Assembly (NCBI GenBank): GCA_029959085.1
Contig: JARWIR010000002.1
Location: forward strand, 44,512,233-44,576,232
Length of the DNA stretch: 64,000 bases
Reading direction: 5' to 3'
From: Nemophila menziesii
Lineage: Eukaryota > Streptophyta > Magnoliopsida > Boraginales > Hydrophyllaceae
In this document: in pieces, positions 10,936 through 22,126 of the stretch
Numbering within the stretch: the first letter of the stretch is position 1
How the letters are laid out: each line of letters opens with the position of its first letter
Program-made: the position numbers and the translations under genes
The notes under the pieces: generated by a model
What the model was told of the DNA's origin: nothing
What the model saw: only the letters and a program-made list of their open reading frames with translations
Databases searched by the model: none

Positions 10936-11815
10936 GGAACAATTGTGTGTGTTTCTGGTGCCATTATCATGCTATATTTTGTGGGTCCGCTGTATTTGGA
11001 GATGTTAAGTCAAATTTTACAATAAATAGTGAAATTAGCGCCAAATGTCAACCTGAACCTACTGGATGATTAATATCCACTTTTTTAGATCATGTCACGA
11101 TACTTGCTACCTTAGTGTATTATGTTTTCTCTGAAATTGTATGTGTATGGCGGTTTATCTTACTATTCAGGTGTCGGTCTCATATTTCGTAATTCATATA
11201 ATAATATGATAAGTATTCTGATATGTGACCCACATTTGTTTTACGCGCCACTTTTAGCGAGAGTATTTCAAGAACATCATTTTTGTATATTTTTGGTGTT
11301 TCGTTTTTGGAGTTAACCTCAAAACTATGACAAACTTTAGAAGAAACATATGATATTACATTTTATCCAGACACATGGGTATATACTATATAGAATTGGC
11401 TGGCATATCTTTCAGTTACAAAATGTTAAGTTGTTTCTTGAATAAAATGTAACATGCATATATTTTATAGCCTTTGAGAAATGTATAAACTTGACCAAAA
11501 GTTATTACAAAAATAGAATATTTACTTTGTTCATGAAATAACACTCTTTTGGCTCATTGGAAGATAAGTAGGGCCACCACGGTCAAGTTCTTTATGTCAT
11601 ACACATATAACTCTTAAATTTTTGCTACAATACTAATTATTAAAATATAGAATAATTAACCTTATGATTAAAAAAACTATAACCATATAATTAGATATAT
11701 TAAATTAATAAATCATTTCTGGAATTAAACAATTCAGGTATAGACCTGCAACTACATTACAATTGAATATCATATCAGTTGTTTCCTGCAGCAAATTATT
11801 TTGATAAGTAGGTAT

Positions 11816-12380
11816 GGAAATGGTCAAGAATCTTTTGATATAAATTATGATGAACTTGATCGACTATTTAGAAAAAAATACATTTATCTGGTTACTAAAT
11901 TTGATGGGTATTCCATTTATAACGTAGACTTTTCCACATCTTAATATCTAAAACGTTGTGCAAAGTTCTAAAAACGATTATATATTATATGTATCTTGGT
12001 TAAGATGTAATGAGTTACAAACACTTCAAATAATTTTTATATAGCTTAAAATAAATACTTAAATCGTGATATTTTATTATTGCTTCGGGTAAAAAGAAAG
12101 ACCTTTTTTATGACATCTATATGCCCTTTCTCTCTCATCATGTCTTTTATGTATTGCGTTTATCAGACTAAATCCCTCAATTTTGAGTAAAATAGATAAA
12201 TATACCTGTGATTTAACAAGATAAATATCAACCCCTGCTTTATCAACTAATTATTTGGGTTATGTAATCATATTGCAACACTACAAGAACTTATCGCAAT
12301 GTTTGAATATTCAGATATTAGAAGAAAGATGCAAGTCCACACGGGTTTTTATTTTTCACAGTGCCTTCAAGCACAGGTAA
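11816..12380 (+). other. Two further exon-like stretches, function unknown
   Basis: Near 11820-11945 the plus strand reads QESFDINYDELDRLFRKKY, and near 12258-12378 it reads CNHIATLQELIAMFEYSD and later FYFSQCLQAQ, directly followed by GTAATA, a possible splice donor. The intervening DNA is A+T-rich and intron-like. Neither stretch is recognised. With 10732-10935 they could be exons of one decayed gene; one candidate is a replication protein A-like gene. Held at low confidence. Confidence 0.25.
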
Positions 12381-13119
12381 TATTTAGTATATGTATATTT
12401 CAAACTATCCAAATCCAATACATATAATATACTTTTGATTTGTGGTTACTATAATTGATAAAACATTAGAGATTTCGAGTATATCATAATTATTTATAAA
12501 AATGTCCACGATAGAAGTTGGTAACTTCTCCACTAATATATTATAATTAAGTAAATGATCGGCTAAATAAAAAAATCACTATCTTTATTCACTTTAATAT
12601 CAAAGAGAGAGAGGGAGAGGGGGTTAACATAAACATTCATATATGGCGATGATGGAGGTAGCATCGATAGAGGGTGGCTTCGAGAGAAGGTGTAGACACA
12701 TTTCATGACTGGCCTTGTTCACTAGGTTCAAAGTATGCATTTTTGCATCGTGTAAGAGGAAGACGGTGTTAAACAAAAAAAAGAAAGACCTTATATTTAA
12801 AATCCAAAAAAAAGACTGAGACATGAATCAGATAGTAAATATTTGAAACTAATTAAAATTAGATATTAGATATTCAAAATATCAAAAGGGTAACCATAGT
12901 GACCTATTTTAAAAATTTATAGGAGTAGAATTTAAGTTTGCTAAATTTAAGGGAAACATGAATCATAGTAATTTTTTTACAAAAAAAATATAATTATAAG
13001 GATAGAATTTTACTTTTTCTAAAGTTAGGGGGATCATGACCTCTCCAATATACACATACCTCTGTCTCTTATCATTTCTAAATTTCAAACTAAAATCTTA
13101 ATTCTTAGACCAAACATAT

Positions 13120-13121
<2 letters not shown>
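12381..13121. other. No gene recognised
   Basis: A+T-rich, stops in all frames. A GAGAGAGAGGGAGAGGGGG purine run lies at 12606-12622. The 66-codon minus-strand frame at 12624-12824 has no motif. Confidence 0.5.

Positions 13122-13192
<71 letters not shown>
13122..13192. repeat. (TA)n microsatellite, ~35 units
   Basis: Uninterrupted TA dinucleotides for 71 bases. Length is likely to vary between individuals and could be mis-sized in assembly. Confidence 0.97.
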
Positions 13193-13193
<1 letters not shown>

Positions 13194-13471
13194 TAATGGA
13201 GTTGTAATTAACTTTTTTGTTGTATAATAATAAAATATTTATAAAGAATTGCAAATCCATTAGTATATAAAAATCATTCGATGGTAAGACTGAACAATCA
13301 TATAAGGAAGAAGTTAGAAAATTATCATTCTTTTTCTTAATTGCATTTTATTTGACTTTGTTGAGTATATCTTGGATGATGGTCAAGACCCATATATAGA
13401 ACAGACCCACGACACTTTATCAATCACCGCGACAATTAAATTGACCAGAGGACATATGTAGTCCTCCACGG

Positions 13472-14214
13472 TGGATAAAATAATCGGCACCTCAAGAGAG
13501 CTACTACCTGCAAGTGTACAGATCGGCAATTAATAAATAGTAAGTATAAAGAGTTATCGTCTCCACATAGATAATGATTGTTAATTCTTGATGTGTTTTC
13601 GGAAGTGTTTTAGAATGAGGTGTGAAACTATTAATAAAAGTTAGTAAATATGTATTGGGATTTTATATTAAAGAACTAAAGATGCAATTAAAAAGGAAAT
13701 TAAGCTAAATTATAATTAAACTATAAAATGCAATTAACTAAGAGTACAATGCGAAAAGTATAGATCGAGAACTCGCAGGTAATCCCCGCTAGTATTGACT
13801 TTATGTTATTGTTTAAAGGTGAACTAATAAATATGAAATAGTTGAAATTCTGAATTCTTCTTATCTCCCTTCTGGGTAGGTTAGGCTTTTACATTACCAC
13901 TAGAGACCTCTTTTGAGTGACATCTACGTGAATTATTGGCGCTAAAGTCTCTTACCTTATTAGCTATCTACTAACGACGTGACTTTGGAGATGAATCTAG
14001 TTTTCTAGAATTCTTATCACGTATCATGGTATCGTATCGTACAAGTACCTAACGTATACACGTTAGTAGACAATTAACACATAAAAACTCTAAAAGAACG
14101 TAAAAGCCAAAACGAGATGAGAAATCGTAGATTGTCAAATATTAGGGAGAAATCTTTTAAATAAGTCCGAAATACCCCTAAAATGATGTCTCGTGATGCG
14201 ATTACTCTATCACA
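13472..14214 (-). mobile_element. LTR remnant of a Ty3/gypsy-type element (minus orientation)
   Basis: The low end carries a GCAAGTGTACAGATCG word and a cloverleaf of short motifs like those at the PBS-proximal end of the LTRs at 24789 and 43272. The high end contains GAGACATCATTTTAGG (minus strand), also present near the U3 start of the LTRs at 22524 and 38895. It begins TG on the plus strand at 13472 and ends CA at about 14214. Just beyond, 14215-14260 matches the PPT side of the element at 38896-38940. No primer site adjoins the low end, so this is a 3' LTR or remnant. The boundaries are inferred. Confidence 0.5.
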
Positions 14215-14400
14215 AAAATAAGACTAATACCCGCCAACTCAATGTTTTGTCATCCCGATAAAATAAGAACTAAACTAGGAGTCTAAATCTAACTAATCAA
14301 AAATGAATAATAGAAAATAATGAATAATCCCAAAGCATTATCCTAAAAAGTCTCGTGTAATAATATCTAAGAAATAATACAAACAATATAACACATTATA
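14215..14400 (-). mobile_element. PPT-side internal remnant of the same LTR element
   Basis: The words CCGCCAACTCAATGTTTTGTC and ATCCCGATAAAATAAG parallel CCCCAACTCAAATCTTTGTC and GTCCCGACAAAG at 38900-38935, which is the polypurine-tract side of the large minus-strand element. About 200 bp of internal sequence survives before copy B begins. Confidence 0.5.
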
Positions 14401-15065
14401 AGTTAAAGATTATATTAGTTTTGCAATGCAAGAAGCATTAACTTTCACTTATAAAAATGTGAATGAACTCGCCTTAAGTAATATATTTAAATTAAATTCA
14501 GAATAATATCCTAAATGGGTTCCCTTGAAGCATTATTATTAAGTATTATATCAAAGAAAATCTAATAGGAGAATTTTTGAATGGTTAATGTAGGAACTTG
14601 TGTAAAGTTGGATATACAAGTTCCTATATTATTCAAAGAAGGTGTAAGGAAATTAAAAAAAACATTAAATGTTAATAGGATAATAAAGGAACAAGTTGCT
14701 GAGTAATGGAGGTCATGGTGTAACTTTAATAGTCTACACCTTGTCTGCCCTTTTCCATTTGGGAAAAGATGTTAATGCAGGAGCTGAGAGCTTTTTTGCT
14801 TGCATATACATTTTATTACGTCTGATGGAGCTGCGGATGATTCTCAATAGCGTAAAAGCTCTATCACGCAGTGGATAAGAACATATGTTCCCTCTGGTTT
14901 TGGATAATTATAGTTTCTTTTCAAAAACAATAAAAATTACACAACTCTTGCTAAATTTTAATCAGAAGTAAAATAATAAAGTAATAAATACTTGCAAAAT
15001 AATACTACACCAAAGAATTTCTTTGTGAATTACTCAATCTTTATTCTAAACAGTTTGTTTCTCCT

Positions 15066-15212
15066 CTTCGGCGTCCATTTCTTGTTCTTATTTTGACTTC
15101 TTGGCTTCATGTGCCTCATTTTCTCTTTTTTCATGTAAGATTTTGGTCACTCCTTCAAGTGCGATATCAATATCTTCATTACTTAATAATTGCTCACCAG
15201 GATTCACATGTT
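15066..15212 (-). pseudogene. Lysine/glutamate-rich exon remnant, copy B
   Basis: Equivalent of 2181-2309. The minus strand reads PGEQLLSNEDIDIALEG, then HEKKRK and a stop. A one-base shift restores the charged tail seen in copy A, so this copy is frame-shifted. The product is unrecognised. Confidence 0.4.
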
Positions 15213-15604
15213 GAACAAATTAAAAATATAATATTTACAACGAGGTGGTACATGAAAAAAGAAAAAAAAACAAACAAGAGTTTACCAAGTCATCAAATTT
15301 TGTGACAACTTAAAAAATATTACTCATCAATATCTCCAAGATTGTCGACAACATCAAAGAGAGAGTGATGAGATTCCAAGATAATTAGCTGCTAAAGTCA
15401 TGAAGGAACATGTGCATAATGCCAATATTTTTAGGGTAAACAAAATGAATATTAGAAGGCCAATACCAACTAGTACTCACTATATTTAACACATATTACT
15501 TTTTTCTAGTAACCATGAGTTTATATACAGCAAAGTACTTCCCTTAATACATATATGTATATTTTTCAGGCATTCAGATTAGAATAGCGTAAATAGAGAC
15601 ATTG

Positions 15605-15718
15605 ATGCGGGATCTCCTCTCCATCTGGAATAATGAAGAAAGAACAAAGGACTTGATTGGGTTGTTAAAAAGTGTTTTGGACATTGACGGGAGATTTTCT
15701 CCTTGTAATAAGCTATAG
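15605..15718 (+). other. Exon-like 37-codon frame in left foldback arm
   Basis: An open frame starting MRDLLSIWNNEERTK and containing LLKSVLDIDGRF looks like real amphipathic protein sequence rather than random A+T-rich translation. It is preceded at 15560-15570 by TATTTTTCAG, a good splice acceptor, though a TAA separates that AG from this ATG in the same frame. The family is unrecognised. It is too short to assign a function. Confidence 0.35.
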
Positions 15719-16248
15719 CTTAACTTATTAAGTTCAGATTTATTATACTACTCAGGTATGTGAGACTTTGTTTTTTTTTGTATATTTCCCCTTTTTGGAT
15801 CGGATATTTCTAATCATGTCCATATTGACATTTGATACATTGTATTTCTATGAATGTAAAATTAATTAGTTTATAATGTATAATCAGTGAAAGGCCACAT
15901 ACTATAGCTGCTCCATTCATCTCCAAAGCAGATCCTGTCATAAAGCTATTAGAATGGGAAAACTATTATAGAGTAAAAATTTTAGTATCTTGAGTACTTG
16001 TGTTCCTTCATCATGTGGGTAATGGTTGTAATAACAAGGCATACTAGTGAGATATATGTATAGTATGTGGCCTTTCACTGATTATACATTATAAACTAAT
16101 TAATTTTACATTCATAGAAATACAATGTATCAAATGTCAATATGGACATGATTAGAAATATCCGATCCAAAAAGGGGAAATATACAAAAAAAAAAACAAA
16201 GTCTCACATACCTGAGTAGTATAATAAATCTGAACTTAATAAGTTAAG

Positions 16249-16362
16249 CTATAGCTTATTACAAGGAGAAAATCTCCCGTCAATGTCCAAAACACTTTTT
16301 AACAACCCAATCAAGTCCTTTGTTCTTTCTTCATTATTCCAGATGGAGAGGAGATCCCGCAT
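16249..16362 (-). other. Mirror copy of the 37-codon frame in right foldback arm
   Basis: Identical to 15605-15718 on the opposite strand, as expected from the perfect inverted repeat. Which of the two is ancestral cannot be told from the sequence. Confidence 0.35.
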
Positions 16363-16544
16363 CAATGTCTCTATTTACGCTATTCTAATCTGAATGCCTG
16401 AAAAATATACATATATGTGAAAAATTTCAGTTTCTTAGTTTGTATAAGGTTGCGTAGATATTTAAAAACTAATATGAGTGTAATTTACCTCAGGAATTTC
16501 AATGATTATAGATTTAAGAGAAGGACTCTTTATCATCTAGTGCC

Positions 16545-16880
16545 AGATGCAACAAAGGATGAGTCCTTTTGACTTCTCGCGAACCACGGGGACTGGTTCT
16601 GAACGCCGCGTAACATCATCTTCAACCAACCTCCACCGTACCGGTGCAACCAACTATTCTTCGAGAGGGCCGTCTAAAAAAGCATTCGTACTACCGGAAA
16701 AGTTTCGCTAACCGGCAAGCAATAGAATAAGCCGATCGGGATAGGATGAGATAACTGAAGCAGTGATGAGCTAGGAGAAACGCTTTATCGACCCGGTTGG
16801 ATCCCTTTCAAGGTAGTAGGTGATAATATCTCTAGATAAAGTGATTTCGCTCTCGCTCTACTTCTCTACTTTGTTTACAA
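16545..16880. other. G+C-richer tract, possibly of mitochondrial origin
   Basis: From about 16545 to 16880 base composition jumps to near 50 percent G+C, with words such as CCACGGGGACTGG, AAGCCGATCGGGATAGG and CGCTCTCGCTCTACTTC. The style resembles plant mitochondrial intergenic DNA, which often enters nuclear genomes as NUMTs. No gene is visible. This assignment is by texture only; a G+C-rich transposon end is an alternative. Absent from copy A. Confidence 0.35.
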
Positions 16881-17394
16881 CTGAATATCGAACATCATCA
16901 AGTGCCAAGGGATTGTGATCATGTAGATTAAAGCATCAGAAGAATTGAATCTCAGCCAGAAACAGACCACATAAATACATAAGGGGGATTTCTAAACTTA
17001 GTAAATCTTACCATCATACTTATTATTGTTGATGGAAAACTGAAATGACATGGTCATTGACCTTATTCTTGATATGACAATAAGTCACAATTTTGTAGAT
17101 GGCCATGTGCATATTGAAAGCATCAAATTTATATTACATTTTTTTTCTAATTTAGTAAATATGTAAAATTAATGTCCAGTTAGTATTAATCTATATTTTA
17201 TACTCAAAGACGCTTATATTTCTATTTAATATGGTAATATTATACAATTATGACACATGTGCACAATAGTATAACACACTGTTGAGAAAGCTTACCTTCT
17301 TCGGTGGAGATAGTGGAAAATAGTGGAAGATGATACTGAATCGTTATTCTTAACTTAAGTCAATTAAAATAACTATTAGTCACTTACATGGGCT

Positions 17395-17700
17395 GAGTAG
17401 GGAGTTTTTGTTTAGATACCAAGGTTTGGGGCAGTGTGAGTTTATTACCATACAAATCCCTATATTTTACAAAATTTCATCATAGGTCCCTATGTTTTGG
17501 GAGTATAGGTCCCTATAAATGTAAAATAACCTATATTTTGAACTAATTACATAATAAGTCCCTATAATATGAAAACAACAAAATTATTTTGAAATAATTA
17601 CAATATAGGTCCCTATATTAGGCGAAATAATCAATATTTTTTAAAACGATTTGATTTATTAATTAGAATTACCTAAAATATTGATTTATTAATTAGAATT
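17395..17700. repeat. CCCTATATTTT-type repeat block, copy B
   Basis: Counterpart of 3775-4060 with the same words in the same order. Near 17640-17700 a 30-bp phrase (TTGATTTATTAATTAGAATT then ACCTA) is tandemly doubled, which copy A lacks. Confidence 0.6.
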
Positions 17701-18091
17701 ACCTATAAGGAGGGACGGAGAGTGTGGCGGCCTGTGTGGGTCATGACTCATTAGCTAACGGAAGAGTGCATATATAATGAATGAGTTGGCTGATGGTAGA
17801 TGTAAAGTAAGAGAATTAAGTGTTTAAGTTAGGTCAATAAAATGACTAGTTAACTGAGTTCGTTTTATCTATTAATACAATATTTAGCTTTATTTTTTCT
17901 TTTTTGTTGGGTAAATCTCCTCAACTTATTTTTGTTTGGCCAAGGCCTCCTCCATCCATGGAACAATAACCTGATTTCTTATTGGAATAATTCTAGGCCC
18001 AACATAATTGTATTTTACATCTAAGAAATTTCAGATAATTACATAGAAAATTAATCTATTCCTAGTCTGAAAAATTGACATAACACATTTG

Positions 18092-18391
18092 TCACGACTC
18101 TTGTTCCCTCGATGCCCTGTGCCTAACTTTTTTTGTTAGAATGTCTGCTTGACCAGTAAACTGTTGCAGAATATGTTTGAAACAAACCAGACAAACTTTT
18201 GTTGCCGACTTCTTGATCTGCGTGATCCATGGTCTGAACCTCCATTTGACTACCGACACCTATTTGATACCTTGAATTATTTCAAGGTTGTCAGAGAAGA
18301 TGGTTATCTCCTCTTGTAGTTCATGTCTCATCATGTCTAATGCGTATATGATTGCTTGCGCTTCTCCTTTCATACAACGTATTCTAGAATC
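18092..18391 (-). pseudogene. RNase H-like (RVT_3 type) fragment, copy B
   Basis: The minus strand from 18391 reads KGEAQAIIYALDMM, then TIFSDNLEIIQGIK, a TAG, then CFKHILQQFTGQADIL and a stop at 18092. It keeps all three acidic motifs (Glu in GEAQA, Asp in FSD, Asp in QADIL) that copy A has in part, but one in-frame TAG interrupts it. Together the copies show that the ancestor had a full RVT_3-like fold. No reverse transcriptase is attached. Confidence 0.65.
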
Positions 18392-18473
18392 AGGCTAAGC
18401 AAATAATTTTTTTATTTTAAATTTTTTTAATTAAAATATCTTTATATAACAAATAATAAAACAAAACAATTAT

Positions 18474-18718
18474 TTCACCCGTCCTAATGTCCACTTACTA
18501 AATATGGTGTCCCAAAAATATTGTACATTTTAGAATATCAAAGACACTTTTTTCAACTTTTTCCATCATTACCATTATTAAAAAATTAAAATTTATACTT
18601 TTAGTGCATATTTAAAATATTAAGACACTTTATGAGGGGTAATTTTGTAATGGTGTATGTAATCATTAGTATTCTTAATATGTGTCAAAAGCTAAGTGGA
18701 CATTATAGACGGAGAGAG
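18474..18718. mobile_element. Stowaway-like MITE, copy B
   Basis: Equivalent of 6471-6724. The left end is TCACCCGTCCTAATGTCCAC and the right end, on the minus strand, CTCTCTCCGTCTATAATGTC, followed by TA. About 245 bp and non-coding. Its presence in both copies shows insertion before the A/B duplication. Confidence 0.75.
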
Positions 18719-19346
18719 TATTTATATTATCACACCACCACAGTTTCTTATCAATCAACTTCAATGGTCAACGTTGGTCAATTCCGATAGTCAACGGTCA
18801 ACTTCAACGAGATTGTTTTTGGGTGGGCACCAGTTTACTTATGGTGGTCGCGGCAGTTGAAGAGATTTCTTTTTAGTTTTTTTCTAATAAGAGTTTGAAG
18901 AAGATGATTTCATTTTTTTTTCAATAAAAGAAAATTTTAATTTTTTTAATTATTTAAAATGATTATAATTATAATAAAAATTAAATTATCGCATGTGTGT
19001 CGTGCATGCTTACTTAACTGAGATAATAGACGGATTCCGTCCACAGAGGGTAACCAAACACTTTTTGAAACAATAAGGGGTAAATTTATACTTTATACAA
19101 AATATGGGGTAAGTTGATGATTCGGAAAAATTACAGAGGCAACAGGGGTATTTACTAATTTTAGTGAGAAAAAATAGTATTGGCCTAAATTTAGAAGAAA
19201 TGATAATAAGTGCTTACTCATTTGAATATCGACCTGGCTATAATCATTATTTAATTTGTGATTATATTGGTCAGTGTGGGTTTCAATCGAGAATAGTGAT
19301 GTCTGGATTTTTAGGAGTTGGGTCGTGGGTGTAGGGTTTGCACATG

Positions 19347-20390
19347 GTATAAGTACAAACAGTTTACCTATTATTATTTTCTACTCTCGAAGAATAACAG
19401 TTTCCAGACCATCTGCGTTATGCGTAGTTAAGTATGAGCAACACTTTTACCTTGTAATTATTTTATCTAACCTTTCAGGTCCTCAAGAAGATAACTTGCT
19501 ATGTGTGCTTCGTGCAAACAAAGTAGCAATTGTGTGGACTATTTCCGATATAAAGGGAATAAGTCCTTCCATTTGTAAACATAAGATTATTCTTGAGAAA
19601 GAAGGAGGGCAATATATAGAGGGGAAAAGAAGACTCATGCTAGCAATGAAAGAGGTGGTAAGGAAGGAGGTAATCAAGTTATTAGATGCGGGTATTATCT
19701 TTCCGATTACAAGCAGTGATTAGGTTAGTCCAGTGCAATGTGTTCCAAAGAAAAGAGGTATCACTACCATCCTTGAAGATCAAAACGAAGCCATTCCATC
19801 AAGAACAATTATGGAGTAGAGAGTATGCATGAATTGTTGCAAGCTCAACAAGGATACAAAGAAAAATATCTTTCCTCTACCATTCATTGATCAAATGCTA
19901 GACAAACTGGCAGGAAAAGAGTATTATTGTTTTCTTGACAAATATTTAGGAGATTTGTGTGGATCAATGCACCTGCCACATTCCAGAGGTGTACGATATA
20001 TATATTTTTGGATATGATTGATTAATACCTAAAAGTTTTTATGGATGAGTTTTTGGTATTTGAAGATAGTTTTAATGAGTGCCTCAACAATCTTGCAAAA
20101 GTACTTATGCGATGTAAAGAAACTGATCTTGTGCTTAATTGGGAAAAATTCCACTTAATGGTTCGAGAAGGGATTGTGTTGGGACATAAAGGTTCGAGTG
20201 CAGGAATGTAGGTTGATCCTGCTAAGATTGAAGTTATCAAAACCTTACCACCTCTGATTTCTGTTAAAGATGTGAGAAGTTTCTTGGGTCACGCAGGACT
20301 CCAAGATCTCCAAATTTGTTCTTTACTTGAAAAGGATTCTCCAATTAATTTTAATGATGAATGTCTAAATGCATTTTGGACGATTTAATA
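19347..20390 (+). pseudogene. Reverse transcriptase of the Ty3/gypsy element (broken)
   Basis: The open stretch ending at 19723 contains WTISDIKGISPSICKHKI and LLDAGIIFPI, the typical start of Ty3/gypsy RT. The next frame (19829-20017) holds KNIFPLPFIDQMLDKLAGK and YCFLDK, the first catalytic-Asp motif, here with Lys after it. After LGDLCGS the text jumps to the INAPATFQR region in another frame, so about 50 residues of the palm are deleted. The active-site box, usually FMDD, reads FMDEF at 20039-20053, a loss of one catalytic Asp. The thumb/connection follows to about 20390 (VLGHKG, VRSFLGHAG) with in-frame stops. Non-functional. Confidence 0.9.
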
Positions 20391-20397
20391 GAAACTC

Positions 20398-20830
20398 ATA
20401 TCTACACCAATTGTCATACCTCCAGACTCGAACGCTCCGTTCGAACATGTGTGCGATGCAAGTCCTCATGCAATGGGCGTTGTGTTAGGTAAGAGGAAAG
20501 AAAAGATATTTCATATGATTTATTATGCAAGTAAGACCTTTAACGCTACCCAATTAATTTATACACTAACGGAGAAATAATTATTAGTCTTGGTATATAC
20601 TTTCGATAAATTTCGTTCTATCTGCTTGGAATGAAAACTATTGCATACACAGATCATTCAGCAGTTAAGTACCTCATGACAAAGAAGGACGCTGAGCCGC
20701 GCCTTATTAGATGGGTATTGTTGCTACAAGAATTTGATATAGATATTCGAGACCAAAAAGGATGCGAGAATCAATTAGCTGATCAATTATCCAGGCTTAA
20801 AGGATCTGTGGCAAATAAAGAACCAGAATT
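20398..20830 (+). pseudogene. RNase H domain of the Ty3/gypsy element (broken)
   Basis: The plus strand reads FEHVCDASPHAMGVVLGK (first catalytic Asp), then YYASKTFNATQ, then LTEK followed by a TAA where the family has the Glu of TEKELL. The remainder, an open frame from 20631, has IAYTDHSAVKYLMTKKD (third acidic residue) and NQLADQLSRL (last Asp). The nonsense codon at the conserved Glu position truncates the domain. The sequence continues toward the integrase with a variable linker. Confidence 0.9.
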
Positions 20831-20989
20831 GGTCAAAGAGGTATTCCCTGATAAAAACCTTTTTAAGATTAAAGAATCGTTTGTGTCTTTGTTTTTAGAT
20901 ATAGTAAATATCATAGTGAGTATTGTATTTCCGACGGATTTCAATCAACAAAAAAGATAGAGGTTATGTTATAAAGCCAGACAATTCTT

Positions 20990-22126
20990 TTGGAACGAGC
21001 CCTACCTCTTTAAGGTTTGCAGTGACCAAGTTATTAGAAGATGTGTACATAAGGGCGAACCCAGCACAATCATTGCAAGCTTCCATGGTTTACCATATGG
21101 TAGCCACTTCAAGGGCGATAGAACCGCAGCTAAAATCTTTCAATCCGGTTTCTATTGGCCTACCCTACACAATGATTGTCATCAATTCGTTCAAACTTGT
21201 CGAAGATGCCAGTTCACTGGCAATATATCGAAAAGAGATGAGATGCCACTTAACAATGTTTTAGAAGTTGAAATCATTGATATGTGGGGAATAGATTTCA
21301 TGGGACCTTTCATATCATCCCATGCTAATATTTATATTTGATCGCAGTAGATTATGTGTCCAAGTGGGTAGAAGCAGCGGCAACACCGAAGAATGATGCC
21401 AAAACATTCATCTCATTCCTTAAATCAAATATATTTTCAAGACATGGTACATCACGTGTTCTCATCAGTGACAAAGATACCCACTTCATAAATTTTCAGC
21501 TGAGAGCTGCCCTTCGTAAATTGGGGGCGAGACACCGCACTTCAACCGGTTATCATCCCCAAACTAACAATCAAACTGAGGTTTCTAACCAAGAGATCAA
21601 GTCTATACTGGAGAAGCCCGTGACCAAAACGAGAAAGGACTGGTTATTAAAATTAGATGATGCTATATGGGCTTACAGAACATCATTCAAAACACTAGTT
21701 AGTGCATCTCCCTATCACATGGTCTACGCAAAGCATGTCATCTTCCTATCGAAATTGAATCATGTGCTTTCTAGGCTATTAAAAACCTAAATCTAAACGT
21801 AGAATTAGCGGGTAAGCAAAGGATGATGCAGTTGAATGAGTTAGATGAATTATGTTTCCATGCCTATGATAATTCACGTATTTACAAGGAGAAAACAAAA
21901 AGCTGGCATGATTTCTCAAACTACATTCTCAAACTATCCGGCTAAGCTTAAGTTCAGTTGGGGAGGACCTTATATTGTTACGAATGTCACACCTCATTAA
22001 GAAATCGAAATTGAATATCCAACTGAGCAAAGGAAATTCAAAGTGAATGGTCATCGCTTGAAGTTATACCATGATAGCGAGGAATTTGGACTAGAGGAAA
22101 TGATCCATCTAGAAGAACACGCTTGA
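20990..22126 (+). pseudogene. Integrase of the Ty3/gypsy element (frame-shifted)
   Basis: The zinc-binding HHCC region is readable at about 21040-21225: SFHGLPYGSHFKGDRTAAK with two His, then TCRRCQ with two Cys. The catalytic core follows with WGIDFMGPF (Asp), a stop and frame change near 21340, then the 150-codon frame 21338-21790 with VLISDKDTHF (Asp) and TNNQTEVSNQEIK (Glu), so all three DDE residues survive. The C-terminal part (GGPYIVTNVTPH, KVNGHRLKLYHD) follows in other frames to a TGA at about 22126. It would normally insert the cDNA into host chromatin; here it is broken. Confidence 0.9.

Larger units (their letters stand above)
15549..16418. repeat. Near-perfect inverted repeat: 358/360-bp arms, 152-bp loop
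   Basis: The left arm 15549-15906 is the reverse complement of the right arm 16059-16418. Reading both arms through, the only difference I find is the length of one T run (9 T in the left arm, 11 in the right). The loop is 15907-16058. Such a structure, if transcribed, would give a long hairpin RNA suitable for small-RNA production. The perfection contrasts with the 10-20 percent divergence of the surrounding A/B copies, so the inversion is recent, is kept uniform by gene conversion, or is an assembly artefact. It has no terminal-repeat or target-duplication signature that I could fix. Confidence 0.95.
14457..19346. repeat. Large duplicated unit, copy B
   Basis: Collinear with copy A (1452-7385); segment matches are listed there. 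It differs by an insert from about 15420 to 16990 that contains the perfect foldback and the G+C-rich tract. Its right end is cut abruptly near 19346, where the sequence passes into the pol gene of a Ty3/gypsy element, while copy A continues past the equivalent point (about 7370). Confidence 0.8.

Noticed and set aside
21338..21790. Intact single-domain integrase gene
   Set aside because: The frame is open but is only the core of a truncated polyprotein, with the zinc-binding and C-terminal parts in other frames.
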